A DNA stretch of 64,000 nucleotides, from NCBI GenBank assembly GCA_014529385.2, contig CM043958.1:150854793-150918792 (forward strand), read 5' to 3'. Position 1 is the stretch's first letter, and every line of letters begins with the position of its first letter. The DNA is from Adiantum capillus-veneris (lineage: Eukaryota > Streptophyta > Polypodiopsida > Polypodiales > Pteridaceae). The position numbers were made by a program, and so were the translations under genes. Below are positions 47,517 through 58,398 of this stretch, piece after piece. Below the pieces are notes generated by a model. It was not told the DNA's origin and did no database searches. It saw only the letters and a program-made list of their open reading frames with translations.

Positions 47517-48617
47517 ATTACTAGTGTAAGTATCAATGCTACGACCATGAATGCTAGTCTTGTTGATCCACCTAACCCAACAATCTCAATTGTAGTTTTT
47601 GAAAAAATAGCAACAAAACAAACGAAATGTTGATTTTTTTTTATAAAATTTGTTTACTTAGTATGCATGCAACATTGATATATTAACTTGGAAAGGTACG
47701 ATGATGTCACTTGTTGGCATTATATATGTTCACTATTAATAAGATTCTTTTAAGAAACGACTAACCCAACTAGCAAATGGATACTAGGAAATTCAACTAT
47801 AATAGAACTCCTTCATAGATATTGATTTAAAAATACTAGTTGATTTTAGTTTGATTGATAGTAATGTCATGTTGACTGTCACACACAGGAATCTATAAAA
47901 TATTTGGTAATACCTCATATGTAGGCCTGTTCAAACAAGATACCTATGTAGAAGGTTTTTGAAAAACTATGGCCCCATCCAACATTATAATGCATGGATG
48001 TTTGGTCTATAAGAAGGAACTCTCATATTGACACTATTGTAAAAATGCTTGCTGGTTTTGATTGGATATGATATATCTACATTCAATGATTGTTGGTTGT
48101 ATCATCATGTAAAAATTGTAAATACTTGGCTTATATTGTATATGAATACATAGAAAAGTGCAAGGATAGTCGTTACTATCTACAAACCTCGTGTGAGTGT
48201 CCCTAAGCAATAGAGAAATGAGGTTTTTTGGGTGGACATTCAACACAATCCAGCTATCGAAATTCTTATAGATTTTAGCAACACGTAGTATATCATTGTA
48301 GGGCACCTCAAATATGGCAGAATATGATGAGAAGAACATCATATAGCATAATAGTATAGGAAAATGGTTGATTATGCATAAGAATGCGAACCAATTTATG
48401 CTGCAGGTTTTTGAACACTTGATACTTGTTGGTTTGATTATAGCATGCATAGCATCAATATACATCTCATTTACAACCTATGGTTAAGCATCTATAGGTA
48501 AAGGTAATATCCACAAAAGTTCTTTCATAAAAGGGAAACCTTAAGAGGGGATCCCATTGAGTAACCAAAGGAGATTCTATCAAAATTTTGGTAGACTTTG
48601 GTGTAAACATAATAACC
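46023..48617. other. No gene recognised (2.6 kb)
   Basis: Contains (CA)n at 46116-46134 and (CT)n at 47478-47515. A 143-codon minus-strand frame (48465-48034) is rich in Ile, Phe, Tyr and Cys, has no recognised domain and may be chance in AT-rich sequence. Confidence 0.45.
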
Positions 48618-49690
48618 ATGAAATGACCATATATGTGGTAGTGATGTGTGTGAACACACTTAGGACCGTCATGGTATTTTTTCCCTCACTATTAGGTTCC
48701 CCCCCTTTGCATTGTATATACGCCCGTCTCTCTAGGGCTATCTTATCTTTTTATTTGTGCACTAACCAATATACTCTCTATTGTGTGCCTTGAGCTTCTT
48801 CGTCTTTTCCAAGTTGTGTGTGCATCCCTGCAATCCTAATTCCAACAATTGGTATCAGAGCAGGTCACGTCCTCCTGATAATGTCGTGAGCACCCCTTCG
48901 CTCAGATTTTTCATTCAGGCTCATTTCAGCCGCTATTTCCACTACAAGAAAGAATGTGCATGCAATTTCGTCCTTTTGTGCAAATTTTTTCTCAATGCAA
49001 TAGTTTGGAGAATAGGTTTTTTATAGTCCTCTTCGGGTTGTGCTATAGAGCATGTGTTAGTCCTACATCGTTTTTCCTCTTTTGGGGCAGCTTTTACATT
49101 AGGTGTAGTGGCTCGCTATGGTTCACAACAACACAGATGTTTTCAAAAGATTTGTTGTTGAGGATAAATTGGATAATTACTCAATGTGGGATTACATAAT
49201 GACACGTGTTCTTGTCTCAAAGGACCTCTGAAATGTTGTGCAAGGTATTGATGTATGGTCACCTCCTGTGGATACATGCTCCATTAAGGAAGTTACAGGT
49301 TCTAGCAAATCTATTGTTGCTATAGTTGTTTTGTCTACAACTGAGCAATCTCGTTGGGATGTTAGAGATTTGCAGGCTCATGCATTGATTGCATTATTCG
49401 TGAATCACACTATTACTCCACATTTGCCAGCAAAACAAGCTTGGGATACTCTAGCAGGTCTAGGCGATTCGCAATGAGGTAAAACCTGTATTGCTTCGTA
49501 AAGAGCTAGAATCTAAGTCTGTGCAAGAGGAAGATGACATGGACTTTTTTCTGTTGGTATCAAGGATATCAATGCGTGACTCATTTGTGCAAGTAGTCAT
49601 TGCTGACAGTTCACTTGTACAAACTATCCTAGATGCATTGCTAGACACTTACCAAACTTTTGCTAGTCCTTATAGAGTTATGACCCCGGA
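48618..49690 (+). mobile_element. Copia-E: 5' LTR and gag fragment
   Basis: The LTR (about 48618-48848) is similar to the Copia-F LTR (GTGGTAGTGATGTGTGTGAA, ending CCTAATTCCAACA), with an eroded start. PBS TTGGTATCAGAGC is at 48850-48862. A degenerate gag follows. The element stops where the palindromic array begins; no pol or 3' LTR is present. Confidence 0.85.
49119..49690 (+). pseudogene. Copia-E gag
   Basis: ATG 49119 (MVHNNTDVFKRFVVEDKLD) aligns with MADNNNTDVFKMFAAEDRLD of Copia-F. The frame carries a stop after VSKDL, then DVRDLQAHALIALFVNHTIT and later frameshifts. The last aligned piece corresponds to DALPDSYQTFAS of Copia-F, after which similarity ends at 49690. Confidence 0.88.
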
Positions 49691-50657
49691 CATTCAGAAC
49701 ACTAACCAACGAGCCGTAAGGTAATGCGGCAAGCTCTATGCTTGCCGCATTAGAGTACGGCTTGCCGGCCTTAGAGTACGGCTCGCCGATTACTACGACT
49801 TTCCGGCAAGCTCTATGCTTGCCGCATTACCTTACGGCTCGTCGGTTAGTGTTCTAAAGGTCCGCCTTGCGTCTTTCAGTGGTTTAGATTGTGTATTTAA
49901 GCATTGCGGACCTTCAGAGCACTAATCGGCGAGCCGTAAGGTAATGCGGCAAGCATTAGAGCTTGCCGGCAAGTCGTAGTAATCGACGAGCCGTACTCTA
50001 ATGCCGGCAAGCCGTACTCTAATTCCGGCAAGCCCTACGACTTGCCGACAAGCTCTAATGCTTGCCGCATTACCTTATGGCTCGCCGATTAGTGCTCTAA
50101 AGGTCAGATACGACTTGCCGACAAGCTCTAATGCTTGCCGCATTACCTTACGGCTCGCCGATTAGTGCTCTAAAGGTCAGATACGACTTGCCGACAAGCT
50201 CTAATGCTTGCCGCATTACCTTACGGCTCACCGGTTAGTGCTCTGAAGGTCCGCAATGCGTAAATACACAATCTAGACCACTGAAAGATGCAAGGCGGAC
50301 CTTCAGTGCACTAACCGGCGAGCCGTAAGGTCATGCGGCAAGCATTAGAGCTTGCTGCATTACCTTACGGCTCGCCGGTTAGTGCTCTGAAGGTCTTCCT
50401 TGCGTCCTTCAGTGGTTTAGATTGTGTATTTATGCATTGCGGACCTTCAGAGCACTAACCGGCGAGCCGTAAGGTCATGCGGCAAGCATTAGAGCTTGCC
50501 GCATTACCTTACGGCTCACCGGTTAGTGCTCTGAAGGTCTGCCTTGCGTCCTTCAGTGGTTTAGATTGTGTATTACGCAAGGCGGACCTTCAGAGCACTA
50601 ACCTGCGAGCCGTAAGGTAATGCGGCAAGCATTAGAGCTTGTCGGCAAGTTGTAGGC
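49691..50657. repeat. Hyper-palindromic array of a 44-bp module
   Basis: A 44-bp module (CCTTCAGAGCACTAACCGGC...GGCAAGC) occurs as left arms at 49691, 49911, 50300, 50444 and 50587 and as reverse-complement right arms at 49817, 50060, 50133, 50206, 50350 and 50494. Pairs 50300-50343/50350-50393 and 50444-50487/50494-50537 form hairpins with a 6-base loop ATTAGA; the second pair mismatches at 2 of 44. A spacer of about 48 bp (CCGCCTTGCGTC...GCATTGCGG) lies at 49862, 50394 and 50538, and inverted at 50251. A 73-bp unit is tandemly tripled at 50037-50255. Right of the last left arm (50587) the partner arm is missing. CpG-rich relative to the surroundings. I recognise no known element. Confidence 0.92.
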
Positions 50658-50772
50658 ACTTGGAGACGTGCCCATGTTCCCCGCATCTAGCTCGTCACCC
50701 AAGGCCTTCCCTTCCTACACCTCCCAATACATGAACCTCACCATTGCCACCGTAAATGTACAGAGAAGACCC

Positions 50773-50836
<64 letters not shown>

Positions 50837-50872
50837 CACGGTTGGCAGTGAGGCCCCGAGCCAGTAGCTTGG
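50658..50872. other. Spacer with (GT)n-(GA)n microsatellite
   Basis: GC-moderate unique sequence containing (GT)n at 50774-50818 and (GA)n at 50819-50837. It continues, with the Copia-F TSD, at 61078. Confidence 0.8.
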
Positions 50873-51099
50873 TGTTACCATATACATGTGGTAGTGATGT
50901 GTGTTAACACACTAGGACCGCCGGGGTATTTTTTCCCTCTTTAGGAGGTTTTCTCCCCCATGCATTGTATATACACCCATCGCTCTAGGGCTATCTATCT
51001 TTCCATTGCACACTAAGTAACACACTCTCTATTGTGTGCCTTGAGCTTCCTTCGTCTTCTCCAAGCTTTGTGCGTTTCTCTACAACCCTAATTCCAACA
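50873..51099 (+). repeat. Copia-F 5' LTR
   Basis: 227 bp with an AT-rich TATA-like GTATATACA near 50968. Confidence 0.95.
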
Positions 51100-51100
51100 A

Positions 51101-51113
51101 TTGGTATCAGAGC
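51101..51113 (+). other. Copia-F primer-binding site
   Basis: TTGGTATCAGAGC, one base after the LTR end. Confidence 0.93.
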
Positions 51114-51456
51114 AGGTTACGTCCTCCCGGGCTTAGTCGCCAACAGCTCCAGACACTGCTCACTTTCTCCGATTACAGTGAGGTTTAGTGAGCGTTTGCA
51201 GGTCGACAAATATTTTGGGCGAGCTCATAGAGCTCAGTATGCTCAGATTTTTTATTTGGGCTCATTTCGGCCTCCGTTTCCACTACAAGCAGGTTTGCAC
51301 AGGCATTTCGTCATTTTACGCAGAATTTCTGTCAGTGCCATTTTCTGCATAACAGGTGCCTTATAGTCTTCTGCGGTTTGTGCTATATAGCACGTGTTGT
51401 TCCCGCTTCGTTTCTCCTATTTTCGGGCAGTTTTCACAACAAGTGCAGCATTTACC

Positions 51457-52263
51457 ATGGCTGACAACAACAACACAGATGTGTTCAAGATGTTTGCTGC
51501 TGAGGACAGGTTGGATGGGGACAATTACCTTATGTGGGCTTATATGATGCAGCACGTTCTTGTGTCAAACGGCGTCTGGAATATTGTGCAGGGCATTGAT
51601 GTACATCCTGGTTCTGAGGATGCAGGCGATGTTGAGGATGTTGCAGGTCTTGCTGCAAGGATTGCTACTGTTAGAGTTGTTTTGCCTACGGCAGAACAAG
51701 CTCGTTGGGATATAAAGGATGTGCAGGCTCATGCATTGATTGCGTTGTCTGTGAAGCGCAACATTGTTCCTCACATCCGTTCGGCAAAATCTGCAAAAAC
51801 AGGCTTGGGATATTTTGGCTGGTCTTTATGCAAGTCGCAATGAGGCTAAAATTGCTTTGCTGCGTAAAGAGCTGGAGTCGAAGATTATGCATGAGGAAGA
51901 TGATATGGACACTTTCCTTGCTAGTGTCAAGGATATCAATGAGCAGCTTATTTTTGCAGGTGAAGTCATTTCAGACAGTTCCCTTGTGCAGACTGTTCTT
52001 GATGCCTTACCAGATTCTTATCAAACTTTTGCTAGTACTTGGAGACTTATGACCCAAGGAAATCGAGAAGTTGTCAAGTTTGATGCATTATGCACATAGC
52101 TGTTACAAGAGTCACTTTCCTGAAAAAACAGGACTAGACAGCGTGCAGTTGAACATGCTTTTATTGCTTCTCAAAGAAAGGGTGGTAACAACAATGCAGC
52201 CACTTCTTATGATTCTGCTGCGAGTGGCAAAACTAATGTTCCTAATGCTTCTGCTGGCAGCAC
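51457..52263 (+). pseudogene. Copia-F gag
   Basis: ATG 51457 (MADNNNTDVFKMFAAEDRLD) starts a UBN2-type gag with MWAYMMQHVLVSNGVWNI. A frameshift near 51797 moves the reading to the frame with QAWDILAGLYASRNEAK; a stop (UAG) at 52097-52099 follows LCT. The C-terminal part before the knuckle is in yet another frame. The homologous stretch in Copia-G is more open. Confidence 0.92.
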
Positions 52264-52264
52264 T

Positions 52265-52906
52265 TTGTCTGACAATTCTTGTGATAAGGGCAAAAAGAAG
52301 ATGCGTTGCCATTATTGTAAAGCTAATGATCACTTGATCAAGTCGTGTCCTAAGTTGAAGGCCAAAGAGGCTAAGAAGAAAGAGGGTGGTTCCACTACAA
52401 ATGCAGCCATTGTTGAGTCTTCTGTGAAAGGAGACTGTAACGCTGATGTTGATGCAGAATGGGGCTTTAGTGCAGAGTGCACTTACAATCATGCTGTCCA
52501 TGATGCATGCTTGTCAGTTGCTGCAGATTCACATGTGTGGTATTTCGATAGTGGTGCTACGAAGTACATTACCTCACATCGTGAATTGTTCACCTCTCTC
52601 GAGTCTGTCCCTCATGGGAATTCAGTCACTTGTGCCAACAATGCCTCTTACCCGGTTCAGGGAGTTGGAAAGATTGTGCTTACTGTTGCAAATGGCAGTT
52701 CCTTCACACTTGTTGATGCACTTTATGTACCTGGGATCAAGAAGAATCTCTTGTCTGTATCCGCACTTGCTAGACTTGGACTTGTAGTCAAATTTGTGGA
52801 TGACAGATGTACAGTTCATGATCTCAGTTTTGGTGATGAAATTGTTGCATCTGGCCTTTTGTGCCGTGGGCTGTATAAGCTCACTTTGTATGACAAGTGT
52901 GGATAA
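52265..52906 (+). pseudogene. Copia-F nucleocapsid and protease
   Basis: An open frame with CCHC knuckle CHYCKANDHLIKSC, an acidic spacer, and protease WYFDSGATKYITS (catalytic Asp in DSGA). It ends at UAA 52904 after LYDKCG; Copia-G has the same stop at the same site. Confidence 0.93.
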
Positions 52907-53920
52907 AATTTTGCAAATGCTGTTGCAGATTTAAGGGCTATTTGAGACGCAAAACTTTGGCATGCATGTTTTGGTCATCTGAATTTTGCTAGTTTGCTGC
53001 GTTTGCAGAAATATGATATCGTTGTCTCTTTGCCGCCTCGTGAAGCACTGGTCAAACATGTTTGTGAAGGTTGTGTTTTAGGAAAGATGCAACGTTCTAA
53101 GTTTCCAAAGGATGGTTCAGTTCGGGCCACATGCAGGTTCCAGCTTGTGCATACTGATGTTTGTGGGCCCATGCAAACTCCGTCCTTGGGCAATTACCTA
53201 TACTTCGTGACTTTCATTGATGATTACTCCAGGCATGGATGGGTATTTCCGCTTAAAGCGAAGTCCGAAGTTTTTATGTGCTTCGAACAATTTCTGGCTA
53301 TGGTTGAAAATGTCTCGAAATGTACTATGGGCACCCTCCATTCCGATCAGGGGGGGGAGTATATGTCTCATGAATTTAATGCATTTCTGGCTAGTCGTGG
53401 GATAAAACACCAATGTATAGTGCCTTATACACCTCAGCAAAATGGTGTTGCTGAGAGAAAAAACAGGTCACTGACGGAAGTGGCACGATGTATGGTCAAA
53501 AGTCAAGCTTTGCCGCATTCTTTTTGGCTTGAGGCCATCATGTGTGCCACTTATGTACTTAACATGTGTCCTACGAAAGCTTTGCTGTCTATCACTTCAT
53601 ATGAAACATGGCACGATAGAAAGCCTTCTATTGAGCACATGCGTGTTTTTGGCTGTTTGGCAAATGCTTTGGTGGCACAAACACAACGTAGAAAATTGGA
53701 TGATAAGGCTGTCAAATGTATTTTTGTTGGTTATAGTGTTGAAACCAACGGTTACAGGTTATATCATCCCCAAACAAAGCGTATTCTAGTTTCACGAGAT
53801 GTAGTGTTTGTGGAAGATTCTGTTCAGCCCTTGTTGTCATGTACTAGAGACAGTAATGTAAGCTCCAGGACATTTATGACACTTTGTTGCCTCTTTTCAG
53901 TGGAGGAAATACGAATGTAA
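52907..53920 (+). pseudogene. Copia-F integrase
   Basis: GAG-pre-integrase (LWHACFGHLNF, preceded by a UGA) is followed by integrase: VHTDVCGPM, TFIDDYSRHGW, HSDQGGEYMS, PYTPQQNGVAERKN, so the D, D and E positions are visible. The end of the frame (after RDSNVSSR) is frameshifted. Confidence 0.92.
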
Positions 53921-54859
53921 TTTCCAATGAGGCAAATGTACAGCCTATGGGGGTTTCTGAAAATGTTATAGATCAGCCTATTACTGATGCAGATGTACAT
54001 GAGGTACTTAATGAGGAAAGGGCTGAAAATGAGCAGGCTAGAGGTATGCCAAATGACTGGTGTACACTTTGCGTGACAGTAAATTGGATGCACCTTTGTC
54101 TAGTCGTACTCATTCAGGCTCTCGCCATGCATCAGATTGTTATGCTTTGGCTATGTCTAGCTTACATGATGTTGAGGAGCCTCTGTCTTTTGATGAAGCA
54201 CAGAATTCAAAAAATTTGATGGCTGCCATGCGATCAGAATATGATGCACTTATAGAAAATGGCACATGGACTCTATGTGATTTGCCTCCTGGCAAAAAGG
54301 CCATTGGTACGAAGTGGGTTTACAAGTTGAAACGCAAGTTGGATGGTGAGATCAATCGTAATAAGGCTCGACTTGTTGCAAAGGGTTATGCACAGCAAAA
54401 AGGCATTGATTATGAAGAGACTTTTGCTCCCACTTGTCATATGACTACTGTGCATTTTCTATGTGCATTGGCAGCTCATTTTGGTTGGGATGTACATCAA
54501 TCAGACATTGTTACTGCTTTCTTGAACGGTGACATATTTGAGGAAGTTTATATAACGCAGCGTTGCGGTTTTGTCGTAAAAGGACAAGAGGACAAAGTGT
54601 GCAGATGTAAGAAGGCTTTGTATGGGTTGAAGCAATCTCCTCATGCTTGGTATGAGAAAGCTGACACTCATTTGGTTAAACGAGGCTTTCGTAATAGTCC
54701 AACGGAAAGCACATTGTATGTAAAGCGTGAGGGTGATGTACTTCTCGTAGTGGTTCTTTATGTAGATGATTTGCTGATCACTGGACCAAATGAGAGACAT
54801 GTTCCTGAATTTTAGGCTGATTTGAATGCTACTTTCAAGATGAAAGATTTGGGGCTATT
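53921..54859 (+). pseudogene. Copia-F reverse transcriptase, N-terminal part
   Basis: The 251-codon frame 54060-54815 has KNLMAAMRSEYDALIENGTW, KARLVAKGYAQQKGIDYEET, TAFLNGDIFEEVYI and the catalytic LYVDDLLITG. A UAG follows at 54813. The Copia-G insertion at 54859 interrupts MKDLGLLHHYLG. Confidence 0.93.
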
Positions 54860-55086
54860 TGTTGGAATTAGGGTTGCAGAGAAACGCACACAGCTTGGAG
54901 AAGACGAAGGAAGCAAAAGGCACACAATAGAGAGTGTGTTACTTAGTGTGCAATGGAAAGATAGATAGCCCTAGAGTGATGGGTGTATATACAATGCTCG
55001 GGGGAAAAAACCTCCTAAAGAGGGAAAAAATTCCCCGGCGGTCCTGGTGTGTTCGCACACATCACTACCACATGTATATGGTAACA
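54860..55086 (-). repeat. Copia-G 3' LTR
   Basis: 227 bp. The PPT (minus strand AGGGGGGATT) adjoins at 55087-55096. Confidence 0.94.
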
Positions 55087-55161
55087 AATCCCCCCTGGAG
55101 TGATGCGGTAAACGAGAGCTGGCACATGAGTAAAGGGAAGTTCCATGCCTTGAGGACATGA

Positions 55162-55950
55162 TCAGTCCACAAAGGGGAGTAAGCCCAAAGCTTTGCGGAA
55201 AGCTTCAAGCTTCTCACGAGACAATGCCTTTGTGAAAAGATCTGCAAGGTTGTCCTGTGTTGGCACATACGCCAAGCTGATCTCACCTGATGAGAGCCTC
55301 TCCCTGACATAGTGATAATGCACCTCAATGTGCTTTGTGCGAGCATGAAAAACTGGGTTCCTCGCAACTGCCAATGCGCTTTGACTGTCAGTGTAGATAG
55401 TGTTGGCAGTGTCCTGTCCAACACCCAAATCAGCCATAAGGCGTGTGAGCCATACACACTCAACCGTAGCTGTGAAGACTGCCCTGTACTCAGCTTAACA
55501 ACTCGAAGTGGCCACAATAAGTTACTTCTTGCTCAACCATGATATACATGAACTTCCAAGCATGAAACAAAAACCACTTGTGGACACTCGCGTGTCAAAA
55601 CAACCAGCCCAATCTGAGTCCGAAAAAGCATGTAAGTCTGGCGGCAATGATCCCCCTTGGGATAAAACAAGCCAAGATGTAAAGTGCCACTAAGGTAGCG
55701 GAAAATCCTTTTGACAGCTTGCCAATGTTTAGACCCTAGGCTATGCATAAATCTGTTGACCAGTGAGACTGCAAACTGAATATCTGACCTCGTGTTGCAT
55801 ACATAAAGGAGGCAACAACCAACAGTCTGGTAAAGAGTGGCATCAGCAGGATCGCCAGCATCATGTAGACTCAATTTCAAACTTGTTTCCATGGGAGTGG
55901 CAATAGGTTTGCAATCCTCAAGTCCAAACTTACATAACAATGTCTCTATC
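55162..55950 (-). pseudogene. Copia-G RT tail and RNase H
   Basis: Starts in CKFGLEDCKPIATPMETSLK, then VCNTRSDIQFAVS (55940-55533) and, after frame breaks, the RNase H with YTDSQSALAVARNPVFHART, PTQDNLADLFTKALSREKLE and stop after LLPFVD (55162). The SxxxAEY region carries a stop (CCAGTTGTTAAGC). Confidence 0.92.
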
Positions 55951-57020
55951 TAACTTTAGTGACACAAGGCAATTCCACCATCACACTGCTTAAACTGTAT
56001 ACCCAAGTAATGATGCAACAGCCCCAAATCTTTCATCTTGAAAGTAGCATTCAAATCAGCCTTAAATTCAACAATATGTCTCTCATTTGGTCCAGTGATC
56101 AGCAAATCATCGACATAAAGAACCACAACGAGAAGTACATCATCCTCACACTTTACATACAATGTGCTTTCTGTTGGACTGTTACGAAAACCTTGTTTGT
56201 CCAAATGAGTGTAGCTTTCTCATACCAAGCATGAGGAGATTGCTTCAACCCATACAAAGCCTTCTTACATCTGCACACTTTGTCCTCTTGTCCTTTTATG
56301 ACAAAACTGCGAGGCTGTGTTACATAAACTTCCTCAAATATGTCACCATTCAAGAAAGCAGCAACAATGTCTGATTGATGTACATCCCAACCAAAATGAG
56401 CTGCCAATGCACATAGAAAACGCACAGTAGTCATACGACAAGTGGGAGCAAAAGTCTCTTCATATTCTATGCCTTTTTGCTGTGCATAACCCTTTGCAAC
56501 AAGTCGAGCCTTATGGCGATCAATCTCGCCATCCAGCTTGCGTTTCAACTTGTAACCCCACTTCGTACCAATGGCCTTTTTGCCAGGAGGCAAATCACAT
56601 AAATTCCATGTGTCATTTTCTATGAGTGCATCATATTTTGATTGCATGGCAGCCATCCAATTTTCTGAATTCTGTGCTTCATCAAAAGACAGAGGCTCCT
56701 CAACATCATGTAAGCTAGACACAGCCAAAGCATAACAATCTGATGCATAAGATGCATGGCAAGATCCTGAACGAGTACGACTAGACAAAGGTGCATCCAA
56801 TCTACTATCACACAAAGTGTGCACCAGCCATTTTGGCATATGTCTAGCCTGCTCATTTTCAGCCCTTTCCTCATCAAGTACCTCATGTACATCTGCATCA
56901 GTAATAGGCTGATCTATAACGTTTTCAGAAACCCCCGTAGGCTGTACATTTGCCTCATTGGAAATTACATTCGTATTTCCACCACTGAAAAGAGGCAACA
57001 AAGTGTCATAAATGTCCTGT
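55951..57020 (-). pseudogene. Copia-G reverse transcriptase
   Basis: Minus strand: NWMAAMQSKYDALIENDTW, KARLVAKGYAQQKGIEYEET, VAAFLNGDIFEEVYVTQ, LYGLKQSPHAWYEKA, then (next frame, 56204-55956) LYVDDLLITGPNERH and LHHYLGIQFKQCDGG. One frameshift separates the two parts near 56190; a stop lies near 55955. Confidence 0.92.
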
Positions 57021-57978
57021 GAGCTTACATTACTGTCTCTAGTACATGACAGCAAGGGCTGAACAGAATCTTCCACAAACACTACATCCCCGTGAAACCA
57101 GAATACGTTTTGTTTGCGGATGATACAACCTGTAACCTTTGCTTTCAACACTATAACCAACAAAAATACATTTGACAGCCTTATCATCCAATTTTCTGCG
57201 CTGTGTTTGTGGCACCAAAGCATATGCCACAGCCAAAAACACGCATGTGCTCAATAGAAGGCTTTCTATCATGCCATGCTTCATATGGAGTAATAGACTG
57301 CAAAGCTTTCTTAGGACACCTGTTAAGTACATAAGTGGCACACATGATGGCTTCAAGCCAAAAAGAATGTGGCAAAGCTTGACTTTTGACCATACATCGT
57401 GCCATTTCTGTCAATGACCTATTTTTCCTCTCAGCAACACCATTTTGCTGAGGTGTATAAGGCACTGTACATTGGTGTTTTAACCCACGACTAGCCAGAA
57501 AAGCATTAAATTCATGAGACATATACTCCCCCCCTCGATCAAAACGGGGGGTGCCCATAGTACATTTCGAGACATTTTCAGCCATAGCCATAAATTGTTT
57601 GAAGCACATAAAAACTTCGGAATTCGCTTTAAGCGGGAATACCCATGCATGCATGGAGTAATCATCAATGAAAGTCACGAAGTATAGGTAATTGCCCAAG
57701 GACGGAGTTTGCATGGGCCCACAAACATCACTATGCACAAGTTGCAACCTGCATGTGGCCCGAACTGAACCATTCTTTGGAAACTAACAACTATGCATCT
57801 TACCCAAAATACAACCTTCACAAACATGTTTGACAGGTGCTTCAAGAGGCGGCAAAGAAGCAACCATATCAGATTTCTGCAAACGCAGCAAACCGGCAAA
57901 ATTCAGATGACCAAAATGTGCATGCCAAAGTTTTGCATCTGAAATAGCCCTTGAATCTGCAACAACATTTACAAAATT
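57021..57978 (-). pseudogene. Copia-G integrase
   Basis: LWHAHFGHLNFAGLL (GAG-pre), then VHSDVCGPMQT, TFIDDYSMHAW, RFDRGGEYMS, PYTPQQNGVAERKN in the frame 57747-57184. A frameshift near 57215 precedes the region with CIFVGYSVESKGYRLYHP. Confidence 0.92.
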
Positions 57979-58374
57979 TTATCCACACTTGTCATACAAA
58001 GTGAGCTTATACAGCCCACGGCACAAAAGGCCAGATGCAACAATTTCATCACCAAAAATGAGATCATGAACTGTACATCTGTCATCCACAAATTTGACTA
58101 CAAGTCCAAGTCTAGCAAGTGCGGATTCAGACAAGGGATTCTTCTTGATCCCAAATACATAGAGTGCATCAACAAGTGTAAAAGAACTTCCATTTGCAGC
58201 AGTAAGCACAATCTTTCCAACTCCCTGAACCGGATAAGAGGCATTGTTGGCACAAGTGACAGAATTCCCATGAGGGATAGACTCGAGAGAGGTAAACAAT
58301 TCATGATGTGAGGTAATGTGCTTTGTAGCACCACTATCGAAATACCACACATGTGAATCTGCAGCAACTGACAA
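57979..58374 (-). pseudogene. Copia-G protease
   Basis: WYFDSGATKHITSHHE with the DSGA motif, then YPVQGVGKIVLTAANG. It ends at UAA 57979-57981 after LYDKCG, the stop shared with Copia-F. In-frame sequence continues beyond it (NFVNVVADSRAISDAKLW). Confidence 0.93.
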
Positions 58375-58398
58375 GCATGCATCATGGACATCAGGATT

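Noticed and set aside
48034-48465. 143-codon minus-strand gene
   Set aside because: Low-complexity hydrophobic composition in AT-rich sequence, no domain and no neighbouring exons.
48850-48862. tRNA gene at the TTGGTATCAGAGC motif (also 51101, 59736, 26009, 34819, 39974)
   Set aside because: These are primer-binding sites next to LTRs; no cloverleaf follows.
50037-50255. Direct repeats suggesting a CRISPR array
   Set aside because: The repeated unit is 73 bp with no distinct spacers, sits in a plant nuclear setting, and is part of a palindromic array.
52904-52906. Programmed readthrough at the shared UAA as an established fact
   Set aside because: Sharing shows descent, not readthrough. 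No readthrough-promoting context that I know of is visible, so it is reported only as a hypothesis.
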